Of a stretch of DNA of 64,000 nt, positions 11,629 through 25,897 are shown in pieces (position 1 is the stretch's first letter; each line of letters begins with the position of its first letter). The notes beneath the pieces are model-generated. The model worked only from the letters and a program-made list of their open reading frames with translations, ran no database searches and was not told where the DNA came from. The position numbers and the translations under genes are program-made. This DNA comes from Tetraselmis striata (Eukaryota > Chlorophyta > Chlorodendrophyceae > Chlorodendrales > Chlorodendraceae): assembly GCA_006384855.1 (NCBI GenBank), contig VCJN01000434.1, forward strand, positions 98,774 through 162,773. Reading direction: 5' to 3'.

Positions 11629-14600
11629 CATCAGGCATATGTCTTTATTGCAGATTGAAATTAGAATTAATTCGTTTTGCTTGTCGTCATGGTCCTCCAT
11701 TCTGTTCATAAGTATTGTTTATTGACATAGCAGACACATCATGGGAAGACATGGTTTGTAGGGCATTCATCCAAATATACAGAATTTGAATGCAATAGGA
11801 GGAGATGGCTGCCAACACAGTCGAGAAAATGAAATTTATCAGCTGACATATTTACTCGGGCTGAAAGGCCGGGATTGCCTTGGGGCTGTGTCCCACACAG
11901 TCACCGGAAAATCCTAGAACATCGTACATCGTCCTCAGCTGTCTTTGCCCTTGGGAAAGGCACGCAGTCTGTTGTAGTATTAGTAGTTTTGCCGTTTCAG
12001 CCCGGTAAACACTACTGTACACCTTATTCCCTGCCCGGGTCAAAAGGCCGCAACTCCTGGACGTCGTGCACCCAGTAGTCCCGCATTAGTGCACGCGGTT
12101 TGCAGTGGTGTGTGTGTGTTGCTTGCACTCCGAAGCCTGGACTGGCCTGCAACTGGCTTAGGGCCAAGCACAAAATCCAAACCTCACGAAAAGTTGACCA
12201 AAGCTGACCAAAGTTGAAGCCTGGACTGGCTTGCTCCGGCATTGCGCCAAGCAAAAAGTCCACATCTGACCAAAAGCTGACCAAAACGATGAAAGGCAAA
12301 TTCAACGGATTGGACCATACATCAGGCATATGTCTTTATTGCAGATTGAAATTAGAATTAATTCGTTTTGCTTGTCGTCATGGTCCTCCATTCTGTTCAT
12401 AAGTATTGTTTATTGACATAGCAGACACATCATGGGAAGACATGGTTTGTAGGGCATTCATCCAAATATACAGAATTTGAATGCAATAGGAGGAGATGGC
12501 TGCCAACACAGTCGAGAAAATGAAATTTATCAGCTGACATATTTACTCGGGCTGAAAGGCCGGGATTGCCTTGGGGCTGTGTCCCACACAGTCACCGGAA
12601 AATCCTAGAACATCGTACATCGTCCTCAGCTGTCTTTGCCCTTGGGAAAGGCACGCAGTCTGTTGTAGTATTAGTAGTTTTGCCGTTTCAGCCCGGTAAA
12701 CACTACTGTACACCTTATTCCCTGCCCGGGTCAAAAGGCCGCAACTCCTGGACGTCGTGCACCCAGTAGTCCCGCATTAGTGCACGCGGTTTGCAGTGGT
12801 GTGTGTGTGTTGCCTGCACTCCGAAGCCTGGACTGGCCTGCAACTGGCTTAGGGCCAAGCACAAAATCCAAACCTCACGAAAAGTTGACCAAAGCTGACC
12901 AAAGTTGAAGCCTGGACTGGCTTGCTCCGGCATTGCGCCAAGCAAAAAGTCCACATCTGACCAAAAGCTGACCAAAACGATGAAAGGCAAATTCAACGGA
13001 TTGGACCATACATCAGGCATATGTCTTTATTGCAGATTGAAATTAGAATTAATTCGTTTTGCTTGTCGTCATGGTCCTCCATTCTGTTCATAAGTATTGT
13101 TTATTGACATAGCAGACACATCATGGGAAGACATGGTTTGTAGGGCATTCATCCAAATATACAGAATTTGAATGCAATAGGAGGAGATGGCTGCCAACAC
13201 AGTCGAGAAAATGAAATTTATCAGCTGACATATTTACTCGGGCTGAAAGGCCGGGATTGCCTTGGGGCTGTGTCCCACACAGTCACCGGAAAATCCTAGA
13301 ACATCGTACATCGTCCTCAGCTGTCTTTGCCCTTGGGAAAGGCACGCAGTCTGTTGTAGTATTAGTAGTTTTGCCGTTTCAGACCGGTAAACACTACTGT
13401 ACACCTTATTCCCTGCCCGGGTCAAAAGGCCGCAACTCCTGGACGTCGTGCACCCAGTAGTCCCGCATTAGTGCACGCGGTTTGCAGTGGTGTGTGTGTG
13501 TTGCTTGCACTCCGAAGCCTGGACTGGCCTGCAACTGGCTTAGGGCCAAGCACAACATCCAAACCTCACGAAAAGTTGACCAAAGCTGACCAAAGTTGAA
13601 GCCTGGACTGGCTTGCTCCGGCATTGCGCCAAGCAAAAAGTCCACATCTGACCAAAAGCTGACCAAAACGATGAAAGGCAAATTCAACGGATTGGACCAT
13701 ACATCAGGCATATGTCTTTATTGCAGATTGAAATTAGAATTAATTCGTTTTGCTTGTCGTCATGGTCCTCCATTCTGTTCATAAGTATTGTTTATTGACA
13801 TAGCAGACACATCATGGGAAGACATGGTTTGTAGGGCATTCATCCAAATATACAGAATTTGAATGCAATAGGAGGAGATGGCTGCCAACACAGTCGAGAA
13901 AATGAAATTTATCAGCTGACATATTTACTCGGGCTGAAAGGCCGGGATTGCCTTGGGGCTGTGTCCCACACAGTTACCGGAAAATCCTAGAACATCGTAC
14001 ATCGTCCTCAGCTGTGTTTGCCCTTGGGAAAGGCACGCAGTCTGTTGTAGTATTAGTAGTTTTGCCGTTTCAGCCCGGTAAACACTACTGTACACCTTAT
14101 TCCCTGCCCGGGTCAAAAGGCCGCAACTCCTGGACGTCGTGCACCCAGTAGTCCCGCATTAGTGCACGCGGTTTGCAGTGGTGTGTGTGTGTTGCCTGCA
14201 CTCCGAAGCCTGGACTGGCCTGCAACTGGCTTAGGGCCAAGCACAAAATCCAAACCTCACGAAAAGTTGACCAAAGCTGACCAAAGTTGAAGCCTGGACT
14301 GGCTTGCTCCGGCATTGCGCCAAGCAAAAAGTCCACATCTGACCAAAAGCTGACCAAAACGATGAAAAGCAAATTCAACGGATTGGACCATACATCAGGC
14401 ATATGTCTTTATTGCAGATTGAAATTAGAATTAATTCGTTTTGCTTGTCGTCATGGTCCTCCATTCTGTTCATAAGTATTGTTTATTGACATAGCAGACA
14501 CATCATGGGAAGACATGGTTTGTAGGGCATTCATCCAAATATACAGAATTTGAATGCAATAGGAGGAGATGGCTGCCAACACAGTCGAGAAAATGAAATT

Positions 14601-15085
14601 TATCAGCTGACATATTTACTCGGGCTGAAAGGCCGGGATTGCCTTGGGGCTGTGTCCCACACAGTCACCGGAAAATCCTAGAACATCGTACATCGTCCTC
14701 AGCTGTCTTTGCCCTTGGGAAAGGCACGCAGTCTGTTGTAGTATTAGTAGTTTTGCCGTTTCAGCCCGGTAAACACTACTGTACACCTTATTCCCTGCCC
14801 GGGTCAAAAGGCCGCAACTCCTGGACGTCGTGCACCCAGTAGTCCCGCATTAGTGCACGCGGTTTGCAGTGGTGTGTGTGTGTGTTGCCTGCACTCCGAA
14901 GCCTGGACTGGCCTGCAACTGGCTTAGGGCCAAGCACAACATCCAAACCTCACGAAAAGTTGACCAAAGCTGACCAAAGTTGAAGCCTGGACTGGCTTGC
15001 TCCGGCATTGCGCCAAGCAAAAAGTCCACATCTGACCAAAAGCTGACCAAACCGATGAAAGGCAAATTCAACGGATTGGACCATA
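11629..15085 (+). repeat. Run of five A monomers, clean sequence
   Basis: Units start at 11629, 12320, 13011, 13702 and 14393; the first four are exactly 691 bp and the fifth 693. The third unit has CAGACCGG (about 13381) and the fourth CAGTTACCGG (about 13971). The order of variants parallels the run at 5525-9004 with one unit shifted, as expected from unequal exchange of multi-unit blocks. Confidence 0.95.
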
Positions 15086-15807
15086 CATCAGGCATATGTC
15101 TTTATTGCAGATTGAAATTAGAATTAATTCGTTTTGCGTGCCGTCATGGTCCTCCATTCTGTTCATAAGTATTGTTTATCGACATAGCAGACACATCATG
15201 GGAAGACATGCTTTGCAGAGCATTCATCCAAATATACAGAATTTGAATGCAATAGGAGGAGTAGTATGACGAAAACATTGTTCAGAGATTTGCTTGTATC
15301 CCCTTGCTGAGGCACCGCATTAATATCTAATTTGACCCTCGTACAGAAACATATGACTTCAATGGGTTTTCCTTGCAATCAATTGCGCATATGTGATATG
15401 CTATTTCATACAGCTCATCACCATTTGCAAAAAATGGAATGTACAACTATGCAGCACGTGTGCATGTATATGTAAAGATTGTGTTCATGTTCGCTTAAGA
15501 GAAGAAAGAAATTCCTGCACTGGCTGGAATGGCTATGGCATCGGGCAAGGAAAAAATCCAAAGTTGATCCGCAGCTGATCCGAAGTAGGTATACCAAAGC
15601 TGAAGTCTGGACTGGCTTGCTCCGGCATTGCGTCAAGCAAAAAATCCACATCTGACCGAAAGCTGACCAAATATGTTATTCCCCACCCGGGTAAAAGGCC
15701 ACAACGACTGATGGACGCCGTGCACCCAATTTTCCCGCATTACTGTCCGCGGTTTGCAATGGTGTGTGTGTGGGGGGGGGGGGGGGGGAGCGTGCGCGTG
15801 TGTGTGT

Positions 15808-15880
<73 letters not shown>

Positions 15881-16068
15881 GCCTGAACTCCGGAGCCTGG
15901 ACTGGCTTGCTATGGCATAGGGCCAAGCAAAACATCCGAATTCGACCCAAAGCTGACCAAAGTTGAAGCCTGGACTGGCTTGCTCCGGCATTGCGCCAAG
16001 CAAAAAGTCCACATCTGACCAAAAGCTGACCAAAACGATGAAAGGCAAATTCAACGGATTGGACCATA
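15086..16068 (+). repeat. B-type monomer 5 (983 bp)
   Basis: B layout. Poly-G at about 15772-15788, then GT with one TTCG interruption to about 15880. One extra A in the GAAAACATT segment near 15281. Confidence 0.95.
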
Positions 16069-16758
16069 CATCAGGCATATGTCTTTATTGCAGATTGAAA
16101 TTAGAATTAATTCGTTTTGCTTGTCGTCATGGTCCTCCATTCTGTTCATAAGTATTGTTTATTGACATAGCAGACACATCATGGAAGACATGGTTTGTAG
16201 GGCATTCATCCAAATATACAGAATTTGAATGCAATAGGAGGAGATGGCTGCCAACACAGTCGAGAAAATGAAATTTATCAGCTGACATATTTACTCGGGC
16301 TGAAAGGCCGGGATTGCCTTGGGGCTGTGTCCCACACAGTTACCGGAAAATCCTAGAACATCGTACATCGTCCTCAGCTGTGTTTGCCCTTGGGAAAGGC
16401 ACGCAGTCTGTTGTAGTATTAGTAGTTTTGCCGTTTCAGCCCGGTAAACACTACTGTACACCTTATTCCCTGCCCGGGTCAAAAGGCCGCAACTCCTGGA
16501 CGTCGTGCACCCAGTAGTCCCGCATTAGTGCACGCGGTTTGCAGTGGTGTGTGTGTGTTGCCTGCACTCCGAAGCCTGGACTGGCCTGCAACTGGCTTAG
16601 GGCCAAGCACAAAATCCAAACCTCACGAAAAGTTGACCAAAGCTGACCAAAGTTGAAGCCTGGACTGGCTTGCTCCGGCATTGCGCCAAGCAAAAAGTCC
16701 ACATCTGACCAAAAGCTGACCAAACCGATGAAAGGCAAATTCAACGGATTGGACCATA
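16069..16758 (+). repeat. Single A monomer between two B units
   Basis: A layout, 690 bp, with the CAGTTACCGG variant (about 16339). It ends with the CCAAACCGATG junction typical of units that precede a B. Confidence 0.95.
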
Positions 16759-17479
16759 CATCAGGCATATGTCTTTATTGCAGATTGAAATTAGAATTAA
16801 TTCGTTTTGCGTGCCGTCATGGTCCTCCATTCTGTTCATAAGTATTGTTTATCGACATAGCAGACACATCATGGGAAGACATGCTTTGCAGAGCATTCAT
16901 CCAAATATACAGAATTTGAATGCAATAGGAGGAGTAGTATGACGAAACATTGTTCAGAGATTTGCTTGTATCCCCTTGCTGAGGCACCGCATTAATATCT
17001 AATTTGACCCTCGTACAGAAACATATGACTTCAATGGGTTTTCCTTGCAATCAATTGCGCATATGTGATATGCTATTTCATACAGCTCATCACCATTTGC
17101 AAAAAATGGAATGTACAACTATGCAGCACGTGTGCATGTATATGTAAAGATTGTGTTCATGTTCGCTTAAGAGAAGAAAGAAATTCCTGCACTGGCTGGA
17201 ATGGCTATGGCATCGGGCAAGGAAAAAATCCAAAGTTGATCCGCAGCTGATCCGAAGTAGGTATACCAAAGCTGAAGTCTGGACTGGCTTGCTCCGGCAT
17301 TGCGTCAAGCAAAAAATCCACATCTGACCGAAAGCTGACCAAATATGTTATTCCCCACCCGGGTAAAAGGCCACAACGACTGATGGACGCCGTGCACCCA
17401 ATTTTCCCGCATTACTGTCCGCGGTTTGCAATGGTGTGTGTGTGGGGGGGGGGGGGGGGGAGCGTGCGCGTGTGTGTGT

Positions 17480-17542
<63 letters not shown>

Positions 17543-17730
17543 GCCTGAACTCCGGAGCCTGGACTGGCTTGCTATGGCATAGGGCCAAGCAAAACATCCG
17601 AATTCGACCCAAAGCTGACCAAAGTTGAAGCCTGGACTGGCTTGCTCCGGCATTGCGCCAAGCAAAAAGTCCACATCTGACCAAAAGCTGACCAAAACGA
17701 TGAAAGGCAAATTCAACGGATTGGACCATA
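16759..17730 (+). repeat. B-type monomer 6 (972 bp)
   Basis: B layout. Poly-G at about 17443-17460, then GT with a TTCG interruption to about 17541. Confidence 0.95.
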
Positions 17731-19806
17731 CATCAGGCATATGTCTTTATTGCAGATTGAAATTAGAATTAATTCGTTTTTGCTTGTCGTCATGGTCCTC
17801 CATTCTGTTCATAAGTATTGTTTATTGACATAGCAGACACATCATGGGAAGACATGGTTTGTAGGGCATTCATCCAAATATACAGAATTTGAATGCAATA
17901 GGAGGAGATGGCTTGCCAACACAGTCGAGAAAATGAAATTTATCAGCTGACATATTTACTCGGGCTGAAAGGCCGGGATTGCCTTGGGGCTGTGTCCCAC
18001 ACAGTCACCGGAAAATCTAGAACATCGTACATCGTCCTCAGCTGTCTTTGCCCTTGGGAAAGGCACGCAGTCTGTTGTAGTATTAGTAGTTTTGCCGTTT
18101 CAGCCCGGTAAACACTACTGTACACCTTATTCCCTGCCCGGGTCAAAAGGCCGCAACTCCTGGACGTCGTGCACCCAGTAGTCCCGCATTAGTGCACGCG
18201 GTTTGCAGTGGTGTGTGTGTGTTGCCTGCACTCCGAAGCCTGGACTGGCCTGCAACTGGCTTAGGGCCAAGCACAAAATCCAAACCTCACGAAAAGTTGA
18301 CCAAAGCTGACCAAAGTTGAAGCCTGGACTGGCTTGCTCCGGCATTGCGCCAAGCAAAAAGTCCACATCTGACCAAAAGCTGACCAAAACGATGAAAGGC
18401 AAATTCAACGGATTGGACCATACATCAGGCATATGTCTTTATTGCAGATTGAAATTAGAATTAATTCGTTTTGCTTGTCGTCATGGTCCTCCATTCTGTT
18501 CATAAGTATTGTTTATTGACATAGCAGACACATCATGGGAAGACATGGTTTGTAGGGCATTCATCCAAATATACAGAATTTGAATGCAATAGGAGGAGAT
18601 GGCTGCCAACACAGTCGAGAAAATGAAATTTATCAGCTGACATATTTACTCGGGCTGAAAGGCCGGGATTGCCTTGGGCTGTGTCCCACACAGTCACCGG
18701 AAAATCCTAGAACATCGTACATCGTCCTCAGCTGTCTTTGCCCTTGGGAAAGGCACGCAGTCTGTTGTAGTATTAGTAGTTTTGCCGTTTCAGCCCGGTA
18801 AACACTACTGTACACCTTATTCCCTGCCCGGGTCAAAAGGCCGCAACTCCTGGACGTCGTGCACCCAGTAGTCCCGCATTAGTGCACGCGGTTTGCAGTG
18901 GTGTGTGTGTGTTGCCTGCACTCCGAAGCCTGGACTGGCCTGCAACTGGCTTAGGGCCAAGCACAACAATCCAAACCTCACGAAAAGTTGACCAAAGCTG
19001 ACCAAAGTTGAAGCCTGGACTGGCTTGCTCCGGCATTGCGCCAAGCAAAAAGTCCACATCTGACCAAAAGCTGACCAAAACGATGAAAGGCAAATTCAAC
19101 GGATTGGACCATACATCAGGCATATGTCTTTATTGCAGATTGAAATTAGAATTAATTCGTTTTGCTTGTCGTCATGGTCCTCCATTCTGTTCATAAGTAT
19201 TGTTTATTGACATAGCAGACACATCATGGGAAGACATGGTTTGTAGGGCATTCATCCAAATATACAGAATTTGAATGCAATAGGAGGAGATGGCTGCCAA
19301 CACAGTCGAGAAAATGAAAATTTATCAGCTGACATATTTACTCGGGCTGAAAGGCCGGGATTGCCTTGGGGCTGTGTCCCACACAGTCACCGGAAAATCC
19401 TAGAACATCGTACATCGTCCTCAGCTGTGTTTGCCCTTGGGAAAGGCACGCAGTCTGTTGTAGTATTAGTAGTTTTGCCGTTTCAGCCCGGTAAACACTA
19501 CTGTACACCTTATTCCCTGCCCGGGTCAAAAGGCCGCAACTCCTGGACGTCGTGCACCCAGTAGTCCCGCATTAGTGCACGCGGTTTGCAGTGGTGTGTG
19601 TGTGTTGCCTTGCACTCCGAAGCCTGGACTGGCCTGCAACTGGCTTAGGGCCAAGCAAAAATCCAAACCTCACGAAAAGTTGACCAAAGCTGACCAAAGT
19701 TGAAGCCTGGACTGGCTTGCTCCGGCATTGCGCCAAGCAAAAAGTCCACATCTGACCAAAAAGCTGACCAAAACGATGAAAGGCAAATTCAACGGATTGG
19801 ACCATA
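17731..19806 (+). repeat. Run of three A monomers
   Basis: Units start at 17731, 18423 and 19114 (692, 691, 693 bp). Scattered single-base indels begin here. The last unit ends with A-type CCAAAACGATG although a B follows, unlike most A/B junctions. Confidence 0.95.
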
Positions 19807-20529
19807 CATCAGGCATATGTCTTTATTGCAGATTGAAATTAGAATTAATTCGTTTTGCTTGTCGTCATGGTCCTCCATTCTGTTCATAAGTATTGTTTAT
19901 CGACATAGCAGACACATCATGGAAGACATGCTTTGCAGAGCATTCATCCAAATATACAGAATTTGAATGCAATAGGAGGAGTAGTATGACGAAACATTGT
20001 TCAAGTTGTTGTATCCCTTGCTGAGGCACCGCATTAATATCTAATTTGACCCTCGTACAGAAACATATGACTTCAATGGGTTTTCCTTGCAATCAATTGC
20101 GCATATGTGATATGCTATTTTTCATTACAGCTCATCACCCATTTGCAAAAAATGGAATGTTACAACTATGCAGCACGTGTGCATGTATATGTAAAGATTG
20201 TGTTCATGTTCGCTTAAGAGAAGAAAGAAATTCCTGCACTGGCTGGAATGGCTATGGCATCGGGCAAGGAAAAAATCCAAAGTTGATCCGCAGCTGATTC
20301 CGAAGTAGGTATACCAAAGCTGAAGTCTGGAACTGGCTTGCTCCGGCATTGCGTCAAGCAAAAAATCCACATCTGACCGAAAGCTGACCAAATATTGTTA
20401 TTTCCCCACCCGGGGTAAAAGGCCACACACGACTGATGGACGCCGTGCCACCCAATTTTCCCGCATTACTGTCCGCGGTTTGCAATGGTGTGTGTGTGGG
20501 GGGGGGGGGAAGCGTGCGCGTGTGTGTGT

Positions 20530-20569
<40 letters not shown>

Positions 20570-20768
20570 TGTTGCCTGAACCTCGGAGCCTGGACTGGCT
20601 TGCTATGGCATAGGGCCAAGCAACAACATCCGAATTTCGACCCAAAGCTGACCAAAGTTGAAGCCTGGGACTGGCTTGCTCCGGCATTTGCGCCAAGCAA
20701 AAAGTCCACATCCTGACCAAAGCTTGACCACAAACGATGAAAAGGCAAATTCAACGGATTGGACCATA
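19807..20768 (+). repeat. B-type monomer 7 (962 bp), A/B mosaic at its left end
   Basis: The left part has the A allele GCTTGTCGTC followed about 40 bp later by the B allele TTATCGACATAGC, so the switch lies between them (about 19866-19900). The B middle is present but short of bases near 20003 (TTCAAGTTGTTG). Poly-G about 20498-20510 and GT to about 20572 are the shortest block in a clear B. Confidence 0.93.
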
Positions 20769-23478
20769 CATCAGGCATATGTCTTTATTGCAGATTGAAA
20801 TTAGAATTAATTCGTTTTGCTTGTTCGTCATGGTCCTCCATTCTGTTCATAAGTATTGTTTATTGACATAGCAGACACATCATGGGAAGACATGGTTTGT
20901 AGGCATTCATCCAAATATACAGAATTTGAATGCAATAGGAGGAGATGGCTGCCAACACAGTCGAGAAAATGAAATTTATCATGACATATTTACTCGGGCT
21001 GAAAGGCCGGGATTGCCTTGGGGCTGTGTCCCACACAGTCACCGGAAAATCCTAGAACATCGTACATCGTCCTCAGCTGTCTTTGCCCTTGGGAAAGGCA
21101 CGCAGTCTGTTGTAGTATTAGTAGTTTTGCCGTTTCAGCCCGGTAAACACTACTGTACACCTTATTCCCTGCCCGGTCAAAAGGCCGCAACTCCTGGACG
21201 TCGTGCACCCAGTAGTCCCGCATTAGTGCACGCGGTTTGCAGTGGTGTGTGTGTGTTGCCTGCACTCCGAAGCCTGGACTGGCTGCAACTGGCTTAGGGC
21301 CAAGCACAATCCAAACCTCACGAAAAGTTGACCAAAGCTGACCAAAGTTGAAGCCTGGACTGGCTTGCTCCGGCATTGCGCCAAGCAAAAAGTCCACATC
21401 TGACCAAAAGCGACCAAAACGATGAAAGGCAAATTCAACGGATTGGACCATACATCAGGCATATGTCTTTATTGCAGATTGAAATTAGAATTAATTCGTT
21501 TTGCTTGTCGTCATGGTCCTCATTCTGTTCATAAGTATTGTTTATTGACATAGCAGACACATCATGGGAAGACATGGTTTGTAGGGCATTCATCCAAATA
21601 TACAGAATTTGAATGCAATAGGAGGAGATGGCTGCCAACACAGTCGAGAAAATGAAATTTATCAGCTGACATATTACTCGGGCTGAAAGGCCGGGATTGC
21701 CTTGGGGCTGTGTCCCACACAGTCACCGGAAAATCTAGAACATCGTACATCGTCCTCAGCTGTGTTTGCCCTTGGGAAAGGCACGCAGTCTGTTGTAGTA
21801 TTAGTAGTTTTGCCGTTTCAGCCCGGTAAACACTACTGTACACCTTATTCCCTGCCCGGGTCAAAAGGCCGCAACTCCTGGACGTCGTGCACCCAGTAGT
21901 CCCGCATTAGTGCGGTTTGCAGTGGTGTGTGTGTGTTGCTGCACTCCGAAGCCTGGACTGGCCTGCAACTGGCTTAGGGCCAAGCAAAAATCCAAACCTC
22001 ACGAAAAGTTGACCAAAGCTGACCAAAGTTGAAGCCTGGACTGGCTTGCTCCGGCATTGCGCCAAGCAAAAATCCACATCTGACCAAAGCTGACCAAAAC
22101 GATGAAAGGCAAATTCAACGGATTGGACATACATCAGGCATATGTCTTTATTGCAGATTGAAATTAGAATTAATTCGTTTTGCTGTCGTCATGGTCCTCC
22201 ATTCTGTTCATAGTATTGTTTATTGACATAGCAGACACATCATGGGAAGACATGGTTTGTAGGCATTCATCCAAATATACAGAATTTGAATGCAATAGGA
22301 GGAGATGGCTGCCAACACAGTCGAGAAAATGAAATTTATCAGCTGACATATTTACTCGGGCTGAAAGGCCGGGATTGCCTTGGGGCTGTGTCCCACACAG
22401 TCACCGGAAAATCCTAGAACATCGTACATCGTCCTCAGCTGTGTTTGCCCTTGGGAAAGGCACGCAGTCTGTTGTAGTATTAGTAGTTTTGCCGTTTCAG
22501 CCCGGTAAACACTACTGTACACCTTATTCCCTGCCCGGGTCAAAAGGCCGCAACTCCTGGACGTCGTGCACCCAGTAGTCCGCATTAGTGCACGCGGTTT
22601 GCAGTGGTGTGTGTGTGTTGCTGCACTCCGAAGCCTGACTGGCCTGCAACTGGCTTAGGGCCAAGCACAAAATCCAAACTCACGAAAAGTTGACCAAAGC
22701 TGACCAAAGTTGAAGCCTGACTGGCTTGCTCCGGCATTGCGCCAAGCAAAAAGAGCCTGACCAAAACGATGAAAAGCAAATTCAACGGATTGGACCATAC
22801 ATCAGGCATATGTCTTTATTGCAGATTGAAATTAAATTAATTCGTTTTGCTTGTCGTCATGGTCCTCCATGTTCATAAGTATTGTTTATTGACATAGCAG
22901 ACACATCATGGGAAGACATGGTTTGTAGGCATTCATCCAAATATCAGAATTTGAATGCAATAGGAGGAGATGGCTGCCAACACAGTCGAGAAAATGAAAT
23001 TTATCAGCTGACATATTTACTCGGGCTGAAAGCCGGGATTGCCTTGGGGCTGTGTCCCACACAGTCACCGGAAAATCCTAGAACATCGTACATCGTCCTC
23101 AGCTGTGTTTTGCCCTTGGGAAAGGCACGCAGTCTGTTGTAGTATTAGTAGTTTGCCGTTTCAGCCGGTAAACACTACTGTACCCTTATTCCCTGCCCGG
23201 GTCAAAAGGCCGCAACTCCTGGACGTCGTGCACCCAGTAGTCCCGCATTAGTGCACGCGGTTTGCAGTGGTGTGTGTGTGTGTGCCTGCACTCCGAAGCC
23301 TGGACTGGCTGCAACTGGCTTAGGCCAAGCACAAAATCCAAACCTCACGAAAATTGACCAAAGCTGACCAAAGTTGAAGCCTGGACTGGCTTGCTCCGGC
23401 ATTGCGCCAAGCAAAAAGTCCACATCTGACCAAAAGCTGACCAAAACGATGAAAGGCAAATTCACGGATTGGACCATA
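20769..23478 (+). repeat. Run of four A monomers, deletion-rich
   Basis: Units start at 20769, 21453, 22132 and 22800 with lengths 684, 679, 668 and 679, all below the 691 bp norm because of many one- to few-base deletions (for example a gap in the AAAAGTCCACATCTG segment near 22752). The pattern fits poor consensus quality more than biology. Confidence 0.93.
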
Positions 23479-24177
23479 CATCAGCATATGTCTTTTGATT
23501 GATTAGAAATTAATTCGTTTTGCGTGCCCGTCATGGTCCTCCATTCTGTCATAAGTATTGTTTATTGACATAGCAGACACATCATGGAAGACATGCTTTG
23601 CAGAGCATTCATCCAAATATACAGAATTTGAATGCAATAGGAGGAGTAGTATGAAAACATTGTTCAGAGATTTGCTTGTATCCCCTTGCTGAGGCACCGC
23701 ATTAATATCTAATTTGACCCTCGTACAGAAACATATGACTTCAATGGGTTTTCCTTGCAATCAATTGCGCATATGTGATATGCTATTTCATACAGCTCAT
23801 CCCATTTGCAAAAAAGGAATGTCAAACTATGCAGCACGTGTGCATGTATATGTAAAGATTGTGTTCATGTTCGCTTAAGAGAAGAAAGAAATTCCTGCAC
23901 TGGCTGGAATGGCTATGGCATCGGGCAAGGAAAAAATCCAAAGTTGATCCGCAGCTGATCCGAAGTAGGTATACCAAAGCTGAAGTCTGGACTGGCTTGC
24001 TCCGGCATTGCGTCAAGCAAAAAATCCACATCTGACCGAAAGCTGACCAAATATGTTATTCCCCACCCGGGTAAAAGGCCACAACGACTGATGGACGCCG
24101 TGCACCCAATTTTCCCGCATTACTGTCCGCGGTTTGCAATGGTGTGTGTGTGGGGGGGGGGGGGGGGAGCGTGCGTG

Positions 24178-24228
<51 letters not shown>

Positions 24229-24415
24229 GCCTGAACTCCGGAGCCTGGACTGGCTTGCTATGGCATAGGGCCAAGCAAAACATCCGAATTCGACCCAAAG
24301 CTGACCAAAGTTGAAGCCTGGACTGGCTTGCTCCGGCATTGCGCCAAGCAAAAAGTCCACATCTGACCAAAAGCTGACCAAAACGATGAAAGCAAATTCA
24401 ACGGATTGGACCATA
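23479..24415 (+). repeat. B-type monomer 8 (937 bp), A/B mosaic
   Basis: Carries the B allele GCGTGCC at the left but the A allele TTATTGACATAGC next, the reverse combination to B7. Poly-G about 24151-24167, then GT to about 24228. Shortest B unit, with several single-base losses in the first 350 bp. Confidence 0.93.
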
Positions 24416-25112
24416 CATCAGGCATATGTCTTTATTGCAGATTGAAATTAGAATTAATTCGTTTTGCTTGTCGTCATGGTCCTCCATTCTGTTCATAAGT
24501 ATTGTTTATTGACATAGCAGACACATCATGGGAAGACATGGTTTGTCAGGGCATTCATCCAAATATACAGAATTTGAATGCAATAGGAGGAGATGGCTGC
24601 CAACACAGTCGAGAAAATGAATTTATCAGCTGACATATTTACTCGGGCTGAAAGGCCGGGATTGCCTTGGGGCTGTGTCCCACACAGTCACCGGAAAATC
24701 CTAGAACATCGTACATTTCGTCCTCAGCTGTGTTTGCCCTTGGGAAAGGCACGCAGTCTGTTGTAGTATTAGTAGTTTTGCCGTTTCAGCCCGGTAAACA
24801 CTACTGTACACCTTATTCCCTGCCCGGGTCAAAAGGCCGCAACTCCTGGACGTCGTGCACCCAGTAGTCCCGCATTAGTGCACGCGGTTTGCAGTGGTGT
24901 GTGTGTGTGTGTTGCCTGCACTCCGAAGCCTGGACTGGCCTGCAACTGGCTTAGGGCCAAGCACAACATCCAAACCTCACGAAAAGTTGACCAAAGCTGA
25001 CCAAAGTTGAAGCCTGGACTGGCTTGCTCCGGCATTGCGCCAAGCAAAAAGTCCACATCTGACCAAAAGCTGACCAAACCGATGAAAGGCAAATTCAACG
25101 GATTGGACCATA
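24416..25112 (+). repeat. Single A monomer between two B units
   Basis: A layout, 697 bp, with the longest GT run of the A class (about 24897-24912) and a small TTCG insertion near 24717. Ends with CCAAACCGATG before the B. Confidence 0.95.
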
Positions 25113-25834
25113 CATCAGGCATATGTCTTTATTGCAGATTGAAATTAGAATTAATTCGTTTTGCGTGCCGTCATGGTCCTCCATTCTGTTCATAAGTATT
25201 GTTTATCGACATAGCAGACACATCATGGGAAGACATGGTTTGTAGGGCATTCATCCAAATATACAGAATTTGAATGCAATAGGAGGAGTAGTATGACGAA
25301 ACATTGTTCAGAGATTTGCTTGTATCCCCTTGCTGAGGCACCGCATTAATATCTAATTTGACCCTCGTACAGAAACATATGACTTCAATGGGTTTTCCTT
25401 GCAATCAATTGCGCATATGTGATATGCTATTTCATACAGCTCATCACCATTTTGCAAAAAATGGAATGTACAACTATGCAGCACGTGTGCATGTATATGT
25501 AAAGATTGTGTTCATGTTCGCTTAAGAGAAGAAAGAAATTCCTGCACTGGCTGGAATGGCTATGGCATCGGGCAAGGAAAAAATCCAAAGTTGATCCGCA
25601 GCTGATCCGAAGTAGGTATACCAAAGCTGAAGTCTGGACTGGCTTGCTCCGGCATTGCGTCAAGCAAAAAATCCACATCTGACCGAAAGCTGACCAAATA
25701 TGTTATTCCCCACCCGGGTAAAAAGGCCACAACGACTGATGGACGCCGTGCACCCAATTTTCCCGCATTACTGTCCGCGGTTTGCAATGGTGTGTGTGTG
25801 GGGGGGGGGGGGGGAGGCGTGCGCGTGTGTGTGT

Positions 25835-25897
<63 letters not shown>

